Origin: Axinella damicornis
Taxonomy: Eukaryota > Porifera > Demospongiae > Axinellida > Axinellidae
Length of the DNA: 64,000 nucleotides
Direction of reading: 5' to 3'
Assembly (NCBI GenBank): GCA_963931865.1
Contig: OZ007514.1
Span: 7,604,646-7,668,645 of the forward strand
Below are positions 41,905 to 52,003 of the stretch, piece after piece. Position 1 is the first letter of the stretch. The number at the start of each line of letters is the position of its first letter. A model generated the notes under the pieces. That model did no database searches. It saw nothing but the letters and a program-made list of their open reading frames with translations, and was not told the DNA's origin. The position numbers and the translations under genes were made by a program.

Positions 41905-43645
41905 TACAGGTCCTGGAAAAGAAAAAAAAATTAATAAAAAAACAAGAACAACAAAAACTGAACAAGACTACAGACAAGCATGAACACAAAACCAAACAGC
42001 CAAACTAGCATACAATGACATAATACGTATACAAAAGTTAAGGCTCCAGAATTCTATTATTTACAAACAAGCAAAAAAACCAGTCACCTGGATAAAAAGT
42101 TAAGGCTGTTATATACAAAATGTGGGTGTAAAAATACAAAATGTATATCAGTCTTAAATAGCTTACGTTCCTTGAGGCCTCTGATATTCTCTGGTAACTG
42201 GTTAAAATGCAAGGCTCCTTGAAACTCAAAGCTCGAGTGGTAAAAATTTGTCCTGGGTCTTGGCAGGAGTAATTTATTTGAGCCTCTGGTTCTGGCATAA
42301 TTCAGGTTTGAGTTTGCTGTAAACTTTGAGCAGAGGCATGGAGGTGCTTGGTTGGTATAGCAACGATGAACCTGGCAGAGCAGAGCATTGTGACGTCTAG
42401 TCTTTAGAGTGGTCCAACCTAGGGTATGCCGAAGCAATTCACTACTAGTGAGAGGTGGCTTACGTAGGATTGCTCTGAGAGCATAGTTTTGTATCCTCTC
42501 CATGCGCTTTGTCAAGGTGGTTCCGCAACCATTCCAAACCACTGAGCAATAGTCCAAATGAAGGAGTACAAATGCCTGGTATAGCAACTTCCTGATGTGA
42601 CAGGGCAGGTATGAACCAGCTCTTCTTATTACTGCCATCTTGCCCATGCACTGGCTGTACATTCTCTCAATATGGACTTTCCAGGTTAGATCCCTGTCAA
42701 TATCCACACCGAGATACCTCACACAATCAGTTCATCATCACCTGAACAGAGTCAGCCTCATCACACCTTCCTCTCCTGCTAAGAACCATCAGCTGTGTCT
42801 TTGCCACATTCATTCTTAGCCCATTAGAGCTGATCCAGTCTGCCACCCTCCTTAGGTCTCTCTCCACTCTACCACTAAGCACGGCATACAGATTCGTGGT
42901 ACATTCCTCGACAACATCGGGCAAATCATTCACAAATATCACAAAAAGCAGTGGACCCAAGATGGATCCCTGGGGAACACCCATAGATATATACCCTGGT
43001 CCACTCCGAGGACACACCATCCACCACCACTCTCTGCTTTCTCCCTGCCAGACAGTCCGTAAACCATAACAATTCGGTTCCACAAAATTAATACCATAAG
43101 CCTTCAGCTTCAATTTTTGAGCAGCAAGTCGTAGTTGCATACATGATGGTATCAAAAGCATTGTTGAGGTCGATCATCACCGTAGCTACCATTTGCCCAA
43201 CGTCCAAGGCTTTCTTCCAATCATCAGTTGCCCTTAACAGGACATCCTGTGTTGACCTGTTTGGTCGAAAACCAGCCTGATGCTCATTCAGAATCCCATT
43301 CTCAGGGCCTCCAGTTAGCCATATAGCTGGTGATGGACAATGGACTCACACACCTTAGCAATTACAGAATTCACTGAGACTGGGCGGTAGTCATTCACCA
43401 GTTGCCCATCTCCAAGTTTTGGCACCGGGGTGACATTCGCTTCTTTCCATTCAGTTGGAAAGCATCTTTCAACAAGCTAGCATTGAATAGGGTGGTGAGG
43501 CTAGAGGATATCGTAGGGGCAACCATTCGTAGGAGCTTGGCCGATATCATGTCGGGTCCTGCGGCCTTTCGTTCATTGAGGGTTGTCAGCTTCCTCAGTA
43601 CATCGACCTCTGAGACCCTGGTGAATGTGAAAGTGGTAGTGATAT
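41905..43645 (-). pseudogene. Non-LTR retrotransposon, RT with catalytic motif deleted (LINE 4 of 4)
   Basis: The minus strand reads, over shifted frames, EVDVLRKLTTLNERKAAGPD, MISAKLLRMVAP, DLNNAFDTIM, GYISMGVPQGSILGPLLFVI + FVNDLPDVV, then TTNLYAVLSGRVERDLRRVA, WISSNGLRMNVAKTQLMVLS, MRYLGVDIDRDLTWKVHIER, LLHLDYCSVVWNGCGTTLTK and a C-terminal HFNQLPENIRGLKERKLFK. The expected YADDT reads YAVLSG, so the catalytic aspartates are lost. It belongs to another LINE lineage than copies 1-3. It ends in an A-rich tail (complement near 41917-41950) and is truncated 5' at ~43645. Confidence 0.8.
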
Positions 43646-43659
43646 ATATAGATATATAC

Positions 43660-43742
43660 TAGTGGCAAAAAATTTTCTGCGAAAAATAAAAAGGATTTAG
43701 TGATGGCCTGTCACATTCGGAATTATTCCACCCCTTGAAAAA
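43660..43742. mobile_element. Half-copy of the 5.1-kb foldback element
   Basis: ACTAGTGGCAAAAAATTTTC, GATGGCCTGTCACATTCGG and TTCCACCCC are identical to the left arm at 5113-5190. It is joined directly to family S sequence. Confidence 0.75.
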
Positions 43743-43957
43743 GCTAAGAAACTTTTCTCAGCGACATGTTCATCGACTCCTGCCTACTCTAAGGTACGTT
43801 TGTGAGTGTTTTTGTGAACTGCTAGGCAGTATCATTCTGTCTGCATGCTTGGTTTGGAGGGTTGTAGCTTCTTTGGCCGTTATCCTGCTGGTGCATCAGT
43901 ATGGTAAAATCGAAATTTCTTGGCCATCCCTAAAATAGAGAACGCTACCGCTCTGAT
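43743..43957 (+). repeat. Family S repeat, 5'-truncated copy
   Basis: CGACATGTTCATCGACTCCT, CTCTAAGGTACGTTTGTGAG (5' splice site), TCTGCATGCTTGGTTTGGAG and TTGGCCATCCCTAAAATAGA match 4060-4240 (reverse) and 13270-13460. Confidence 0.7.
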
Positions 43958-44099
43958 AGAAAATTTACAGTAAACTCGTCTATGTGGGGCTCGCTCAGGC
44001 TCGCCCCAACAAGCTGATGTGGATTGCCGAAGTAGCAAGACAACTATATTTATGCAAATAAAACGGTATAAAAACATCAAAAATCCACTACCATAGGAT

Positions 44100-44785
44100 T
44101 GGAATCATAGAAATTCCAGGAAATGAATTTGCATTGCTGGATTGGATGGACCGTTGTAATAGTGTTTTTTGTCGCGCTGCGTTTGGAGAGGAATCGTTTG
44201 TTATTCCAGGAAATGGGCATCGAACTGCCATCTCACATACTGCATTTCAAGCGTTTGTGACTGTTGTAGCTGCACTATTCCAGGAATTGGGTGTCTACTG
44301 CCATGCCATCATTGCAACGCGCTGCATTTGGATTGTTTGTGACTGTTATTCCAGGAACATGGACATCAACTGCCACTGCCACGTGCTGGCATTCGACGTT
44401 TGTGACAGTTGTGACTACACTATTCCAGGAAATGGACACTCACTGCCATGCCACACGCTGCATTTCGGTTGCATTTTGGTTGCATTTCGGTGGCATTTCG
44501 TGGCATTTCGTGGCATTTCGTGGCATTTCGTGGCATTTCGTGGCATTTCGTGGCATTTCAGTGGCATTTGGGTGACTGGGCTATAGTAATTCCAAGAAAT
44601 GGGCATCATCAGCCACATGCCACAATTTGTGATTGTATTCCTGGAAATAGGCATCAACTACCCTGCCAGGCAGTGCATTCAGACAATAGTGTATTTTGTA
44701 AACATTTCCTGGTATTGGTATCAAATTAGTGTCCTGAGCTAGCTTAATTGGATTAGTGGAAATTCCAGGAATCTACCACTAGATT
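44100..44785. repeat. Degenerate ~75-90-bp tandem with an inner TGGCATTTCG run
   Basis: ATTCCAGGAAATGGGCATC and variants recur near 44113, 44203, 44277, 44351, 44428, 44589, 44640 and 44764, mostly followed by ACTGCCA and CGCTGCATTT. Within one unit (44462-44572) the 10-bp word TGGCATTTCG is amplified about nine times. Frames across it are repeat by-products. Confidence 0.75.
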
Positions 44786-44944
44786 AGATGTACCGTTTTA
44801 TTAGCATAAATAAATACAATACATGGTATCTTGTTTGGATTATCATGCTATTTGATTCCCAAGTAAGGTAGTGATATGATTATTACAGAACAAATTGAGA
44901 TACTGCTAAAGCCCATCCCAACAGTTAGTGTACACTCACTAGCT

Positions 44945-45012
44945 GGATCCAATTCATTACAATCTTTTATATTCTCGGTTGATGAGCAATTCAGCACTTC
45001 CACCTCCTGCAC
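44945..45012 (-). CDS. Short exon candidate
   Basis: The minus strand has acceptor TTTCTCTGTGCAG, then EVEVLNCSSTENIKDCNELD + PA, then donor CTA|GTGAGT. It is 65 nt with both splice sites good. The neighbouring exons are not identified. Confidence 0.3.
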
Positions 45013-45524
45013 AGAGAAATTGGTGAAACTGATCAATTAGCAGGGTTTCATCTAGCACTGAATTTTTGGGGGAGGGTCAGCTGAAGTCCTTTTCCAGAAA
45101 TTCGGTGATTTTTTATCCTACTTAGCTGAGATGAGCTAGAGTTGAACAAAAGTGAACATGTACGTATACATGTTGGTGAACCACGCCTTATAATGCGCCC
45201 CCTTATTTCGTACACTACACCAAGCCTAAAGTGGGCAGAGGGCTTATATTCGAACATGAGTATACACCCCCACAAAACGTTTTCACATGAGTGCAAGAGC
45301 GATGTTTTTATGACACTCATGTTCACATAACAGATCGATCGAGAGTACTGTTCGTGGCTATATCAAGCTTACAAAGCTGTGTGGTCTCCCTACATCGTGG
45401 CGAAAAGAGTTGCTGCCACTTGAGTCAACGCGAGGGCCATAACATTCATACGATGACCGCCGTAACTATCCGTGGGGAAAAAAGATGCCAATTTTGGCAA
45501 CTTTTGTTCATGTAGTCTCGGAAT

Positions 45525-45845
45525 GTCAACTCCCATAATGCCATCTCCCATAATGTCAACTCCCAAAATGTCAACAGTACTTTTGCATCAATTCACAATG
45601 AATGTGAACATGGAATATGAATATTATATCAAGACACAGAAAGGAGGACAAGCACTGGTTACAGTGGTATCTTTCAAGGAGAAAGGGAACTGAATGGCGT
45701 TGCTGCATTTACTCTTGTCGATTCTGCTAGAGTCACAACACGAACACATTTTGGAGTTATGAAGCTCCATATTTATGAGATTATTTTTAGGAGTTGGCAT
45801 TTTGGGAAGTTGACATTTTGGGAGTTGGAATATAATTATCCTAGG
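45525..45845. repeat. Inverted-repeat element with CAACTCCCAAAATGTCAAC arms
   Basis: The left arm repeats AATGTCAACTCCCA/AATGCCATCTCCCA four times (45525-45573). The right arm (45786-45833) has GGAGTTGGCATTTTGGGAAG + TTGACATTTTGGGAGTTGG. The ~210 bp between is non-coding. Confidence 0.6.
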
Positions 45846-45849
45846 ATGG

Positions 45850-46891
45850 CAACATCCAACAACTCTTTGCTCCAAACCGGTAGCAAGTCCTTAGCTTCGA
45901 TATCTGACCTGTCCGTTTCGAAGGTGTATGTGTGTGGTGGGAGGGGTGCTCAAATTCCTCTATCTCACTCACACACAAACACACACACACACACATACAG
46001 ATATGGTACAAAAGACCAATTCTTTCACTTCGTCGATGATGGATTCAGATTCCTGCATGAGAAGACAAACCAGTATATCCGTTGCTTCCCTCTACAAGTT
46101 AGCAAGTAAAGTGTCTTACTTTCAGCAACTCAGCAACTGTAGTGTGTACATTCCTCTCATAGCAGTTTACTTCTCTAAGTCATGCTAGTGCTCCTGGGTC
46201 ATGTCGCCTGAGGAGTATGTGTGTACGTGTATTTGTGATGGGGAAGAGACAAATCAAAGCGGGGAAGCGGTTCTAGCCTGGGGTGGTGTATACATATCTC
46301 ATAGGTCAAAAGCTTTACACACATAATTAAGACTACACAGTGTACTAAAGGCTGGATGGGTCCAAAAATGATGTGATGTGTTGAAGTTGACTTACACCCA
46401 CATGGCTTTGCCAACTGGAGTGGCCACTTTAAGTGGTGATACAATTTAGAGAATATAGAAAGGTTCCCAGGAATGAGGCTAAGAAAGGCTCTACATGGTA
46501 AATTTCAACTTACAGTGTAGACATGTTTCTATGCAGCATATCGGTACAGACAATGAATTACAGCAAGGCACAGCACGAGAATTGTGTTCATAGTTATGGA
46601 GTCTAAGGTCCACCACAACATCAACAATCAACGCGACAATCAGCGTGAAGGTCATGATCAAGGTGACGGCCATGATGAAGGTGAAGGTCACGATCAAGGT
46701 GATCGACTACATACCAACTGGCTTCTAACGTCACTGCTCTGCTGTTTGGTTTCTGTAGTATCTTTCAACCCCCAAATTTAAACCAGCGCAATAAAAGAAT
46801 AACGCCAAAGTTCAGCTCAAGCACTGTTAATGCATGCATCTGAGCAAGCTGCTGAGAGGGCAACAACACAGCACCACACTTGTGGGATGAT

Positions 46892-46924
<33 letters not shown>

Positions 46925-47380
46925 TTGTATGACAACGTGTACCTGTGCACTCCTAGACTGACAATGAACACATATGCATGAGGCTGCCTTAAATATCCAA
47001 CAGCCACATGGATTGTACGCACTGAATGCTGGTGCACAGCATTATGTACATCTATAGATCTGTAGCTCACATGACAAACCATGTTTGGAATTGCAAAGGT
47101 TTGTTACAAGACTGTACGTATGTCAAAGGGTTTGTTGGCTTGGACATTCTGAACGATACTGTATTGTTGTATTTCACTAGAACCTTAGGCCATAGTACTT
47201 TCTGGTCACGTACCGCCCACATGTAAAATAGGTGCCACTTAAACGTTCAAAGGCATGCATGCACAGTGCTGTCAGTTATCACATGGTGACTTGGAAGTGC
47301 TGTTGGGTTCAACACCTAGGTCTATTGTGATGGTAGAAGAGTCTTGTTTGCTGTTGGACCAACACACTGCTTTTTCAGGC
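45850..47380. other. Gene-poor stretch with simple repeats
   Basis: (CA)n at 45968-45996; a degraded foldback terminus TTCCCAGGAATGAGGCTA flanked by AGAAAGG at 46457-46488; a 32-bp G tract at 46892-46923; GGTGACGGCCATGATGAAGG-type units at 46645-46705. The frame YGTKDQFFHFVDDGFRFLHE (46000-46110) is open but unsupported by splice sites. Confidence 0.45.
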
Positions 47381-47447
47381 AAGCAATCTCTCAGCAAGGC
47401 TAGGGGAGATGGCTGCATTTGGTACCTGCAACAGGTTTGTCGTGGAG

Positions 47448-48047
47448 TAGCCTCGTACCCAGGCCTTCAATCGCGGGGGGAAGGCCTGGTATACACTGTT
47501 TGCGCATGCGTTTAATTTAAATATGAATATTACGTCAATTTTAATTGTGACGTTTGCGAATTGGTTGGGCTTAACCGATGACGCGTGCATGAGAGCGATC
47601 AAAGGGCTCACAACAAGCACACCACAGCTCTTTCCACTGTCTACAAGTCCCTTCTTGTAGCTAGTCCATGAGGAAAGGGAGCGCTTGGTAGCACAGGCTC
47701 TTGCCATAGCCAGTAGGTAGCTAGCCACACGCGCTGCCTTCGTACACAGCTCTCATGGAGGAGCGCTGCTCTTCTTTCACAGTCATCCGTGTCATTTTCA
47801 GCCTTCGCAAAGCATAGAAAAGAGCCTCAGAGAAACTACTACCACCGGAACTTTTGCCACGATTGCTACTCGTCGTTCGTTGCGGTTCTTCTATAGGAAT
47901 GTAAACGTAGACGTCATTCGACATCATCGTTTCACGGAAGAATACCGAGATATCCTATTTTCCAAGATTTTGGGGGAAATTAAGCGCATGCGCAAACAGT
48001 GTATACCAGGCCTTCCCCCCGCGATTGAAGCCCTGGGTACGAGGCTA
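47448..48047. mobile_element. 600-bp Pack-MULE-like element, 71-bp TIRs, 9-bp TSD
   Basis: The left 71 bp (TAGCCTCGTACCCAGGCCTT ... TGTTTGCGCATGCG) return inverted at the right end with two mismatches. GTCGTGGAG occurs on both sides (47439-47447 and 48048-48056). Nine-bp TSDs and long TIRs are the mark of Mutator-like elements. The interior is not a transposase but a RecQ-like helicase fragment. The first 16 bp of the TIR are shared with the short foldbacks at 3356, 11419 and 29855. Confidence 0.85.
47540..47927 (-). pseudogene. Captured RecQ-type DEAD helicase fragment
   Basis: The minus strand begins with ATG near 47927. One frame gives FSEALFYALRRLKMTRMTVK + EEQRSSMRAVYEG, the region just ahead of the RecQ Walker A box. 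After a small shift and stop, another frame gives LPTGYGKSLCYQALPFLMD (47664-47720), containing the P-loop TGYGKS. After a further stop, KSCGVLVVSPLIALM (47588-47625) is motif Ia. Order and spacing are those of the first RecA domain of RecQ-like helicases, which continue for several hundred residues (DEAH box, second RecA domain); here the sequence ends at the inner edge of the TIR. At least two disruptions. It is a fragment of a cellular or element gene picked up by the transposon. Confidence 0.75.
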
Positions 48048-48054
48048 GTCGTGG

Positions 48055-48500
48055 AGCAGCCGGAGACATCGAGCTGGAAGGCCATGACCAGAAACCATTC
48101 TGCGGCCTTAACCACTGCCCAACGAACTATTTTTCTCTGGAGGTCATGTACAATATTCAAAGAGACCTAACTACACCCACTCAAGCTTTCAATAATCACA
48201 GCTCTTGGCCAACAACCACCTGTCAGTACAATTATGTAATTCACCGCAGGGGTGGATCCAGGGGGGAAAACAGGGCACATCCCCCCCCCCGGCGAGCATG
48301 AGCGAGCGAGGCTTGAACTGACACACATACACACAGCTAAATATTTCTGACTACTCTACAGTAGGTGTCTACTCTTGAATATAACTTACCTGTGGAAATC
48401 GGCAGTCTTCACTGCTGAACTCACTCATACCAGCAGCTATGTAGCTACGTAGCTAGCCACAAAATTAGTTTGCAAGTACAATGAGTGAGCGCTGAGTCGA
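48055..48500. other. Mostly unannotated
   Basis: Beyond the exon-like frame ending at 48170 there is a C10 run and a degenerate GGCGAGCATGAGCGAGCGAG palindrome at 48290-48312. No other signal. Confidence 0.4.
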
Positions 48501-48589
48501 CCACACCCACCATAATATAATTATGCATATCCTAGCTAGCACGTGGCACTTATTTGAGCAAGGAAGAAGCACATGGCGACCCGTGTACC

Positions 48590-49135
48590 TGCAATCTTTG
48601 TACATCTGGAACTTGCAGTGCAAAGCACGAAGGTGCCACGAGAGCCCATCCTGATAACTGAAAAATGAAGGCAATTTTTTTTTTCTTCCAGTGCTATGCG
48701 GGGACTGATCATCACTACACGCCTCTGTGCACTGGCTCCGGCAGCGTGTCATTGTAGTGTTATATTGGTTCCACTCCATTCACCAATTCCGTATCTGCCC
48801 CTGCACTGATGGCAGATGCGAATGACATAGCAATCAGTAATGTATATTCATCTGAGTTCCCTGTCACTTAGACACTTACCCCGAGATTGGCCTTTGATAT
48901 TATAATGTCAGAAGCCACACTGATGACAGCATTGTTAATTGCCCATTCACATTCATTTGAGTCAGCAAAATTATTGTTATGGAGCGTTTGTGTGGTTGAA
49001 CTGTTGATCTTTCCACCCACGAGGTTGTGGGTGGAGCCACCATGCCTCACTGAGTGTAGCAACTGCGGGCCCAGCATTGTGGCCAATACTGATTTTGTGA
49101 GATAGATGAGCCTGGATTGGCTACCAATCAACTAT
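48590..49135 (-). CDS. Exon candidates of an unidentified gene
   Basis: On the minus strand, a frame ending SNECEWAINNAVISVASDII + ISKANLG runs into a consensus donor GGG|GTAAGT (~48882). Downstream, TTCATTTTTCAG leads into LSGWALVAPSCFALQVPDVQ + RLQ and donor GCAG|GTACAC (~48592). Between them a Cys-rich frame CRGRYGIGEWSGTNITLQ and an alternative MTRCRSQCTEACSDDQ are open. Phases were not resolved, so the joining is uncertain. Confidence 0.3.
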
Positions 49136-49316
49136 AAACCAACAGGTTCTATTAGCTGCTTGTGATTAATGTCTCATTCGTGAAACCTGTTGAGGATTTG
49201 GTGATTTACGTATCAATTGCTTGTTACGCTTGAGGTGATGTCCGTCCATACATTATACAGCAGCGTATAACAATCGTATAATTCAGCCCCTTTCACTCTG
49301 AGTCCCTTTTACACCT

Positions 49317-49755
49317 TCAATCCAAACTACACAATTCCATCTCAACTTGCCTTTCGTTTCCACGCAGGGATGTAGGATGCCTCTCCAAGTGCTTTCTAAC
49401 ACAGATCTTCAACACATCATTGGCAACATAGTCTAAAGAACCAGGCTGATCATACTCCAGAAGCCAAAGACGTTGTACTTCCTGAATGCTAGCTACACAT
49501 GTATACTTCTGTTGTGTCCATAGGCAGCATGCTCCACACTGTTCCCCCAGAATATGTACGAAAACTGCTGTAGTTGGCTCACACAAAGACAGTATGCATT
49601 GTTATTAAATCTGCAACATCCTCATGCATAGTGTTTACACAAGAGACTTACCTGGAGAGAGAGAGCACCCAGTTTGAAATTGCAGCTTCTATTTTGACCA
49701 TTGCAAGGTTTCTAAAAGTGTAGTAGATGTTTCCAACCTTCACTGGATGTATGAT
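49317..49755 (-). CDS. Exon candidates, 3' end of an unidentified gene
   Basis: The minus strand has acceptor CATACATCCAG (~49745), then KVGNIYYTFRNLAMVKIEAA + ISNWVLSLS and a perfect donor CAG|GTAAGT (~49652). The terminal frame to the stop at 49317 carries EVQRLWLLEYDQPGSLDYVA + NDVLKICVRKHLERHPTSLR and can follow the acceptor TAGCTAGCATTCAG. An alternative 41-nt intron gives another frame with an early stop. The last exon looks like a real globular-domain end; family unknown. Confidence 0.35.
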
Positions 49756-50082
49756 GAGCAGGATTTTGGAAGTAAATTACAATGAATAATTATGTCATCA
49801 TGACTGAAGGTACTGTTACTATTGCTTAGCCGATTCGGTACCATTGAAAGCAGTGACTTCCCTGGCTTGTGCAACTTAGTTTGGTACCCCCTGTGTACCT
49901 AGACATTTCGTACTGACTGTAGACATAGCCATATAGCGTTAATTCACTGCCCATGAATCTTCACTGTATCAGAGAAAAATGGTTTGTGTACCGCTCAGCA
50001 CAAACTGTGTAGTAAATGGTTTAGCAGTTACGGCGAGTAGAAGAAGGCGCCAATAAAACAGAATTATTGCTACATTCAATCA

Positions 50083-50515
50083 AGGGGCAACCGCACACCT
50101 GGTAGCCATGTTGCAACTGGTTGCAACTCACTGGTTGCGCAAGCTACACATTGCAAATTAGCGATCATGTCACATGAAGACCACGCTCGGTCGATCAAGT
50201 CGGCAATGGCGTCCAAAGGGAAGACAAGAACTTATTACAGCGCTCACAACTTCGCCAGCATGGTGAGTTTGGCATGCGAGTGTTAGTGAACGACAGTGAT
50301 CATACCTGTGTGGTCAGAAACCCCTGTCGGGCCTTCGTAAGAGCAGTACTGGCAACGAACTTCGAAAAGAGCAATCAAGCAATGGCGGCCAATGTCACAA
50401 CATAAGCGCTTGTATCTCCACCACCAAACAAAATTGTACATGCATGATAGCGATCACGACGGCGTAGTCAGAATCTTAGCCGGGCATTCCTAAGTAGTCA
50501 AACGTTATTTATTAG
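50083..50515 (+). repeat. Family V repeat, diverged copy
   Basis: CAAGGGGCAACCGCACACCT, GTCGGCAATGGCGTCCAAAG, TTCGCCAGCATG|GTGAGTTTG, GGTCAGAAACCC, GCAATGGCGGCCAATGTC and ACCACCAAACAAAATTG. The module A donor is intact, the module B donor is lost. It forms a subfamily with the next copy (CAAAGGGAAGACAAGAACTT). Confidence 0.7.
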
Positions 50516-50525
50516 AAATTACGAT

Positions 50526-51015
50526 CGAGGGGCAACCACACTCCTGGTAGCTGCGTTGCAACCGGTTGCAACTCGCTAGCTTGTGCGACCAGCAAGTTGG
50601 ACCATGCTCGGTCAATGTCGAGTCAGCAATGGCATTCAAAGTGAAGACAAGAACTTATTGCAGTGCTCACAACTTCGCCAGCACGGTGAATTTTGGCATG
50701 TGAGCGTCAGGGAACGACAGCGATCACACCTGTGTGGTCAGAAACTTTGTTGGGCCTTCGTAAGAGCTGTACTGGGAACAAACTTCGAAAAGAGCGATCG
50801 AGCAATGGCGAGCAATGGCGGCCGATGGCACAAAAGTGCCTGTATCTCCACCACCAAGGTGAGTTTCAGGACCAATGATAGCAATCACGACGGTTTGTCG
50901 AAATCTTTGCAGGCCATTGCTAAGTAGTCAAACGATTATTTACACCACACACTTTCCCCCCTACTAGAAGTTTAATTTACGCGGCACAATTTTTCCCTTA
51001 CCAGGAGTGTAATCA
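50526..51015 (+). repeat. Family V repeat, subfamily copy with 3' motif
   Basis: CGAGGGGCAACCACACTCCT, AGCAATGGCATTCAAAGTG, CGCCAGCACG|GTGAATTTT, then GAGCGATCGAGCAATGGCGA + GCAATGGCGGCC, CACCACCAAG|GTGAGTTTCAGG. It ends with ACGCGGCACAATTTTTCCCT + TACCAGGAGTGTAAT (50979-51013). Confidence 0.75.
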
Positions 51016-51154
51016 GTCTCAACGTGCAGACTTGCAAATCCATATAATGCACTTCCGCTACAGTAGCAGGACCACTGGATATACTGCTGCGTTGGAATCC
51101 CATGTATCTCAAACAGCCCATATTTGGAAATTCTGGGGACTTCTTGTCACACAC

Positions 51155-51198
51155 CAAGAGCACATAACGGTAGGTCACGACCTACTTATGCGCTCTTG
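51155..51198. mobile_element. 44-bp foldback, CARGAGC family, 7-bp TSD
   Basis: CAAGAGCACATAACGGTAGG + TCACGACCTACTTATGCG + CTCTTG. CACACAC lies on both sides (51148-51154, 51199-51205); the TSD is low-complexity, so weaker than at the other loci. Confidence 0.65.
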
Positions 51199-51592
51199 CA
51201 CACACGTACGTATGTGCACACACACACACACTTAAAGATCTCAGTGTGAAACTACTGAAATGTTACCGAACAAAAATTTCTTCATGATCTGATCCAACAT
51301 CTTCCCTGTTGGCCGTCTGTGGAATGAAGTCATGAAGAATGAGCTGGCTGATGAATGCAAAACTGCTGGGAGTTTTACATGTATCTGAACATCAAATTAA
51401 TAAATTTCGTGACTCCGCATCTGGTATACATGGTAGGCTTTCCACATTGCATTGTTTACCATTGAAGCCACCACCGCTGAAAGAGTTCATCAAGATGCAT
51501 GAACGTTGCCTTCCTACTATACTGTGCCCTGTTCTTGTTATCTCGGCCGGTCTGGTTCCTACTCCCGAGACTAAGACTTGGGATCACGAACG

Positions 51593-51635
51593 GATCCGGC
51601 CGGCCGGATGGATCCGGCCGGCCGGATCCGAGCAT
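51593..51635. repeat. GC-rich palindrome with GGATCCGGCCGGCCGGAT
   Basis: GGATCCGGCCGGCCGGAT occurs twice in tandem, overlapping as a perfect palindrome, ~370 bp upstream of the Dishevelled ATG. It is unusually GC-rich for its surroundings. Confidence 0.7.
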
Positions 51636-52003
51636 GTGGCCGTGGCCTACTATACTATAGTTGGCAACATTACCATGTACCAGGCTATAGGCTAGGCTGT
51701 GATCGATACGCGATCGGACTCGACTGCATAGTCATCACTGTGTCAGCAGGTTGAGGAGCTGCGTCCTTTAGATGTTGAGTTTGAGAGTTCATCCGTGAGA
51801 AGAAGCCACTTGATTATAAGAAGGCTGTTTGGAATCCTCTCCGCGGCCGCCTCTCACCCACCACCTTTGTGCGACCGTACTCTTATGTACAGTGTGAGGA
51901 ACAGCAGGAGTGTCGCTAGTGTGCCCATTGCGTTGGACAGACGACGCATAGTTAGCGCGTCTGCTTGAGCGACCACCAGTATCTTGAAGAGACAAGTACC
52001 GGC

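Larger units (their letters stand above)
47387..48170 (+). pseudogene. Exon-like frame interrupted by the 600-bp MULE-like element
   Basis: After acceptor CTGCTTTTTCAG (47374-47386) the frame reads ASNLSARLGEMAAFGTCNRF up to the TSD (VVE). Beyond the element the same frame reads QPETSSWKAMTRNHSAALTT and ends FKET-TAA. With the element and one TSD copy mentally set aside, the frame is continuous for 62 codons. No domain is recognised, so whether the host ORF was ever coding is uncertain. Confidence 0.3.
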
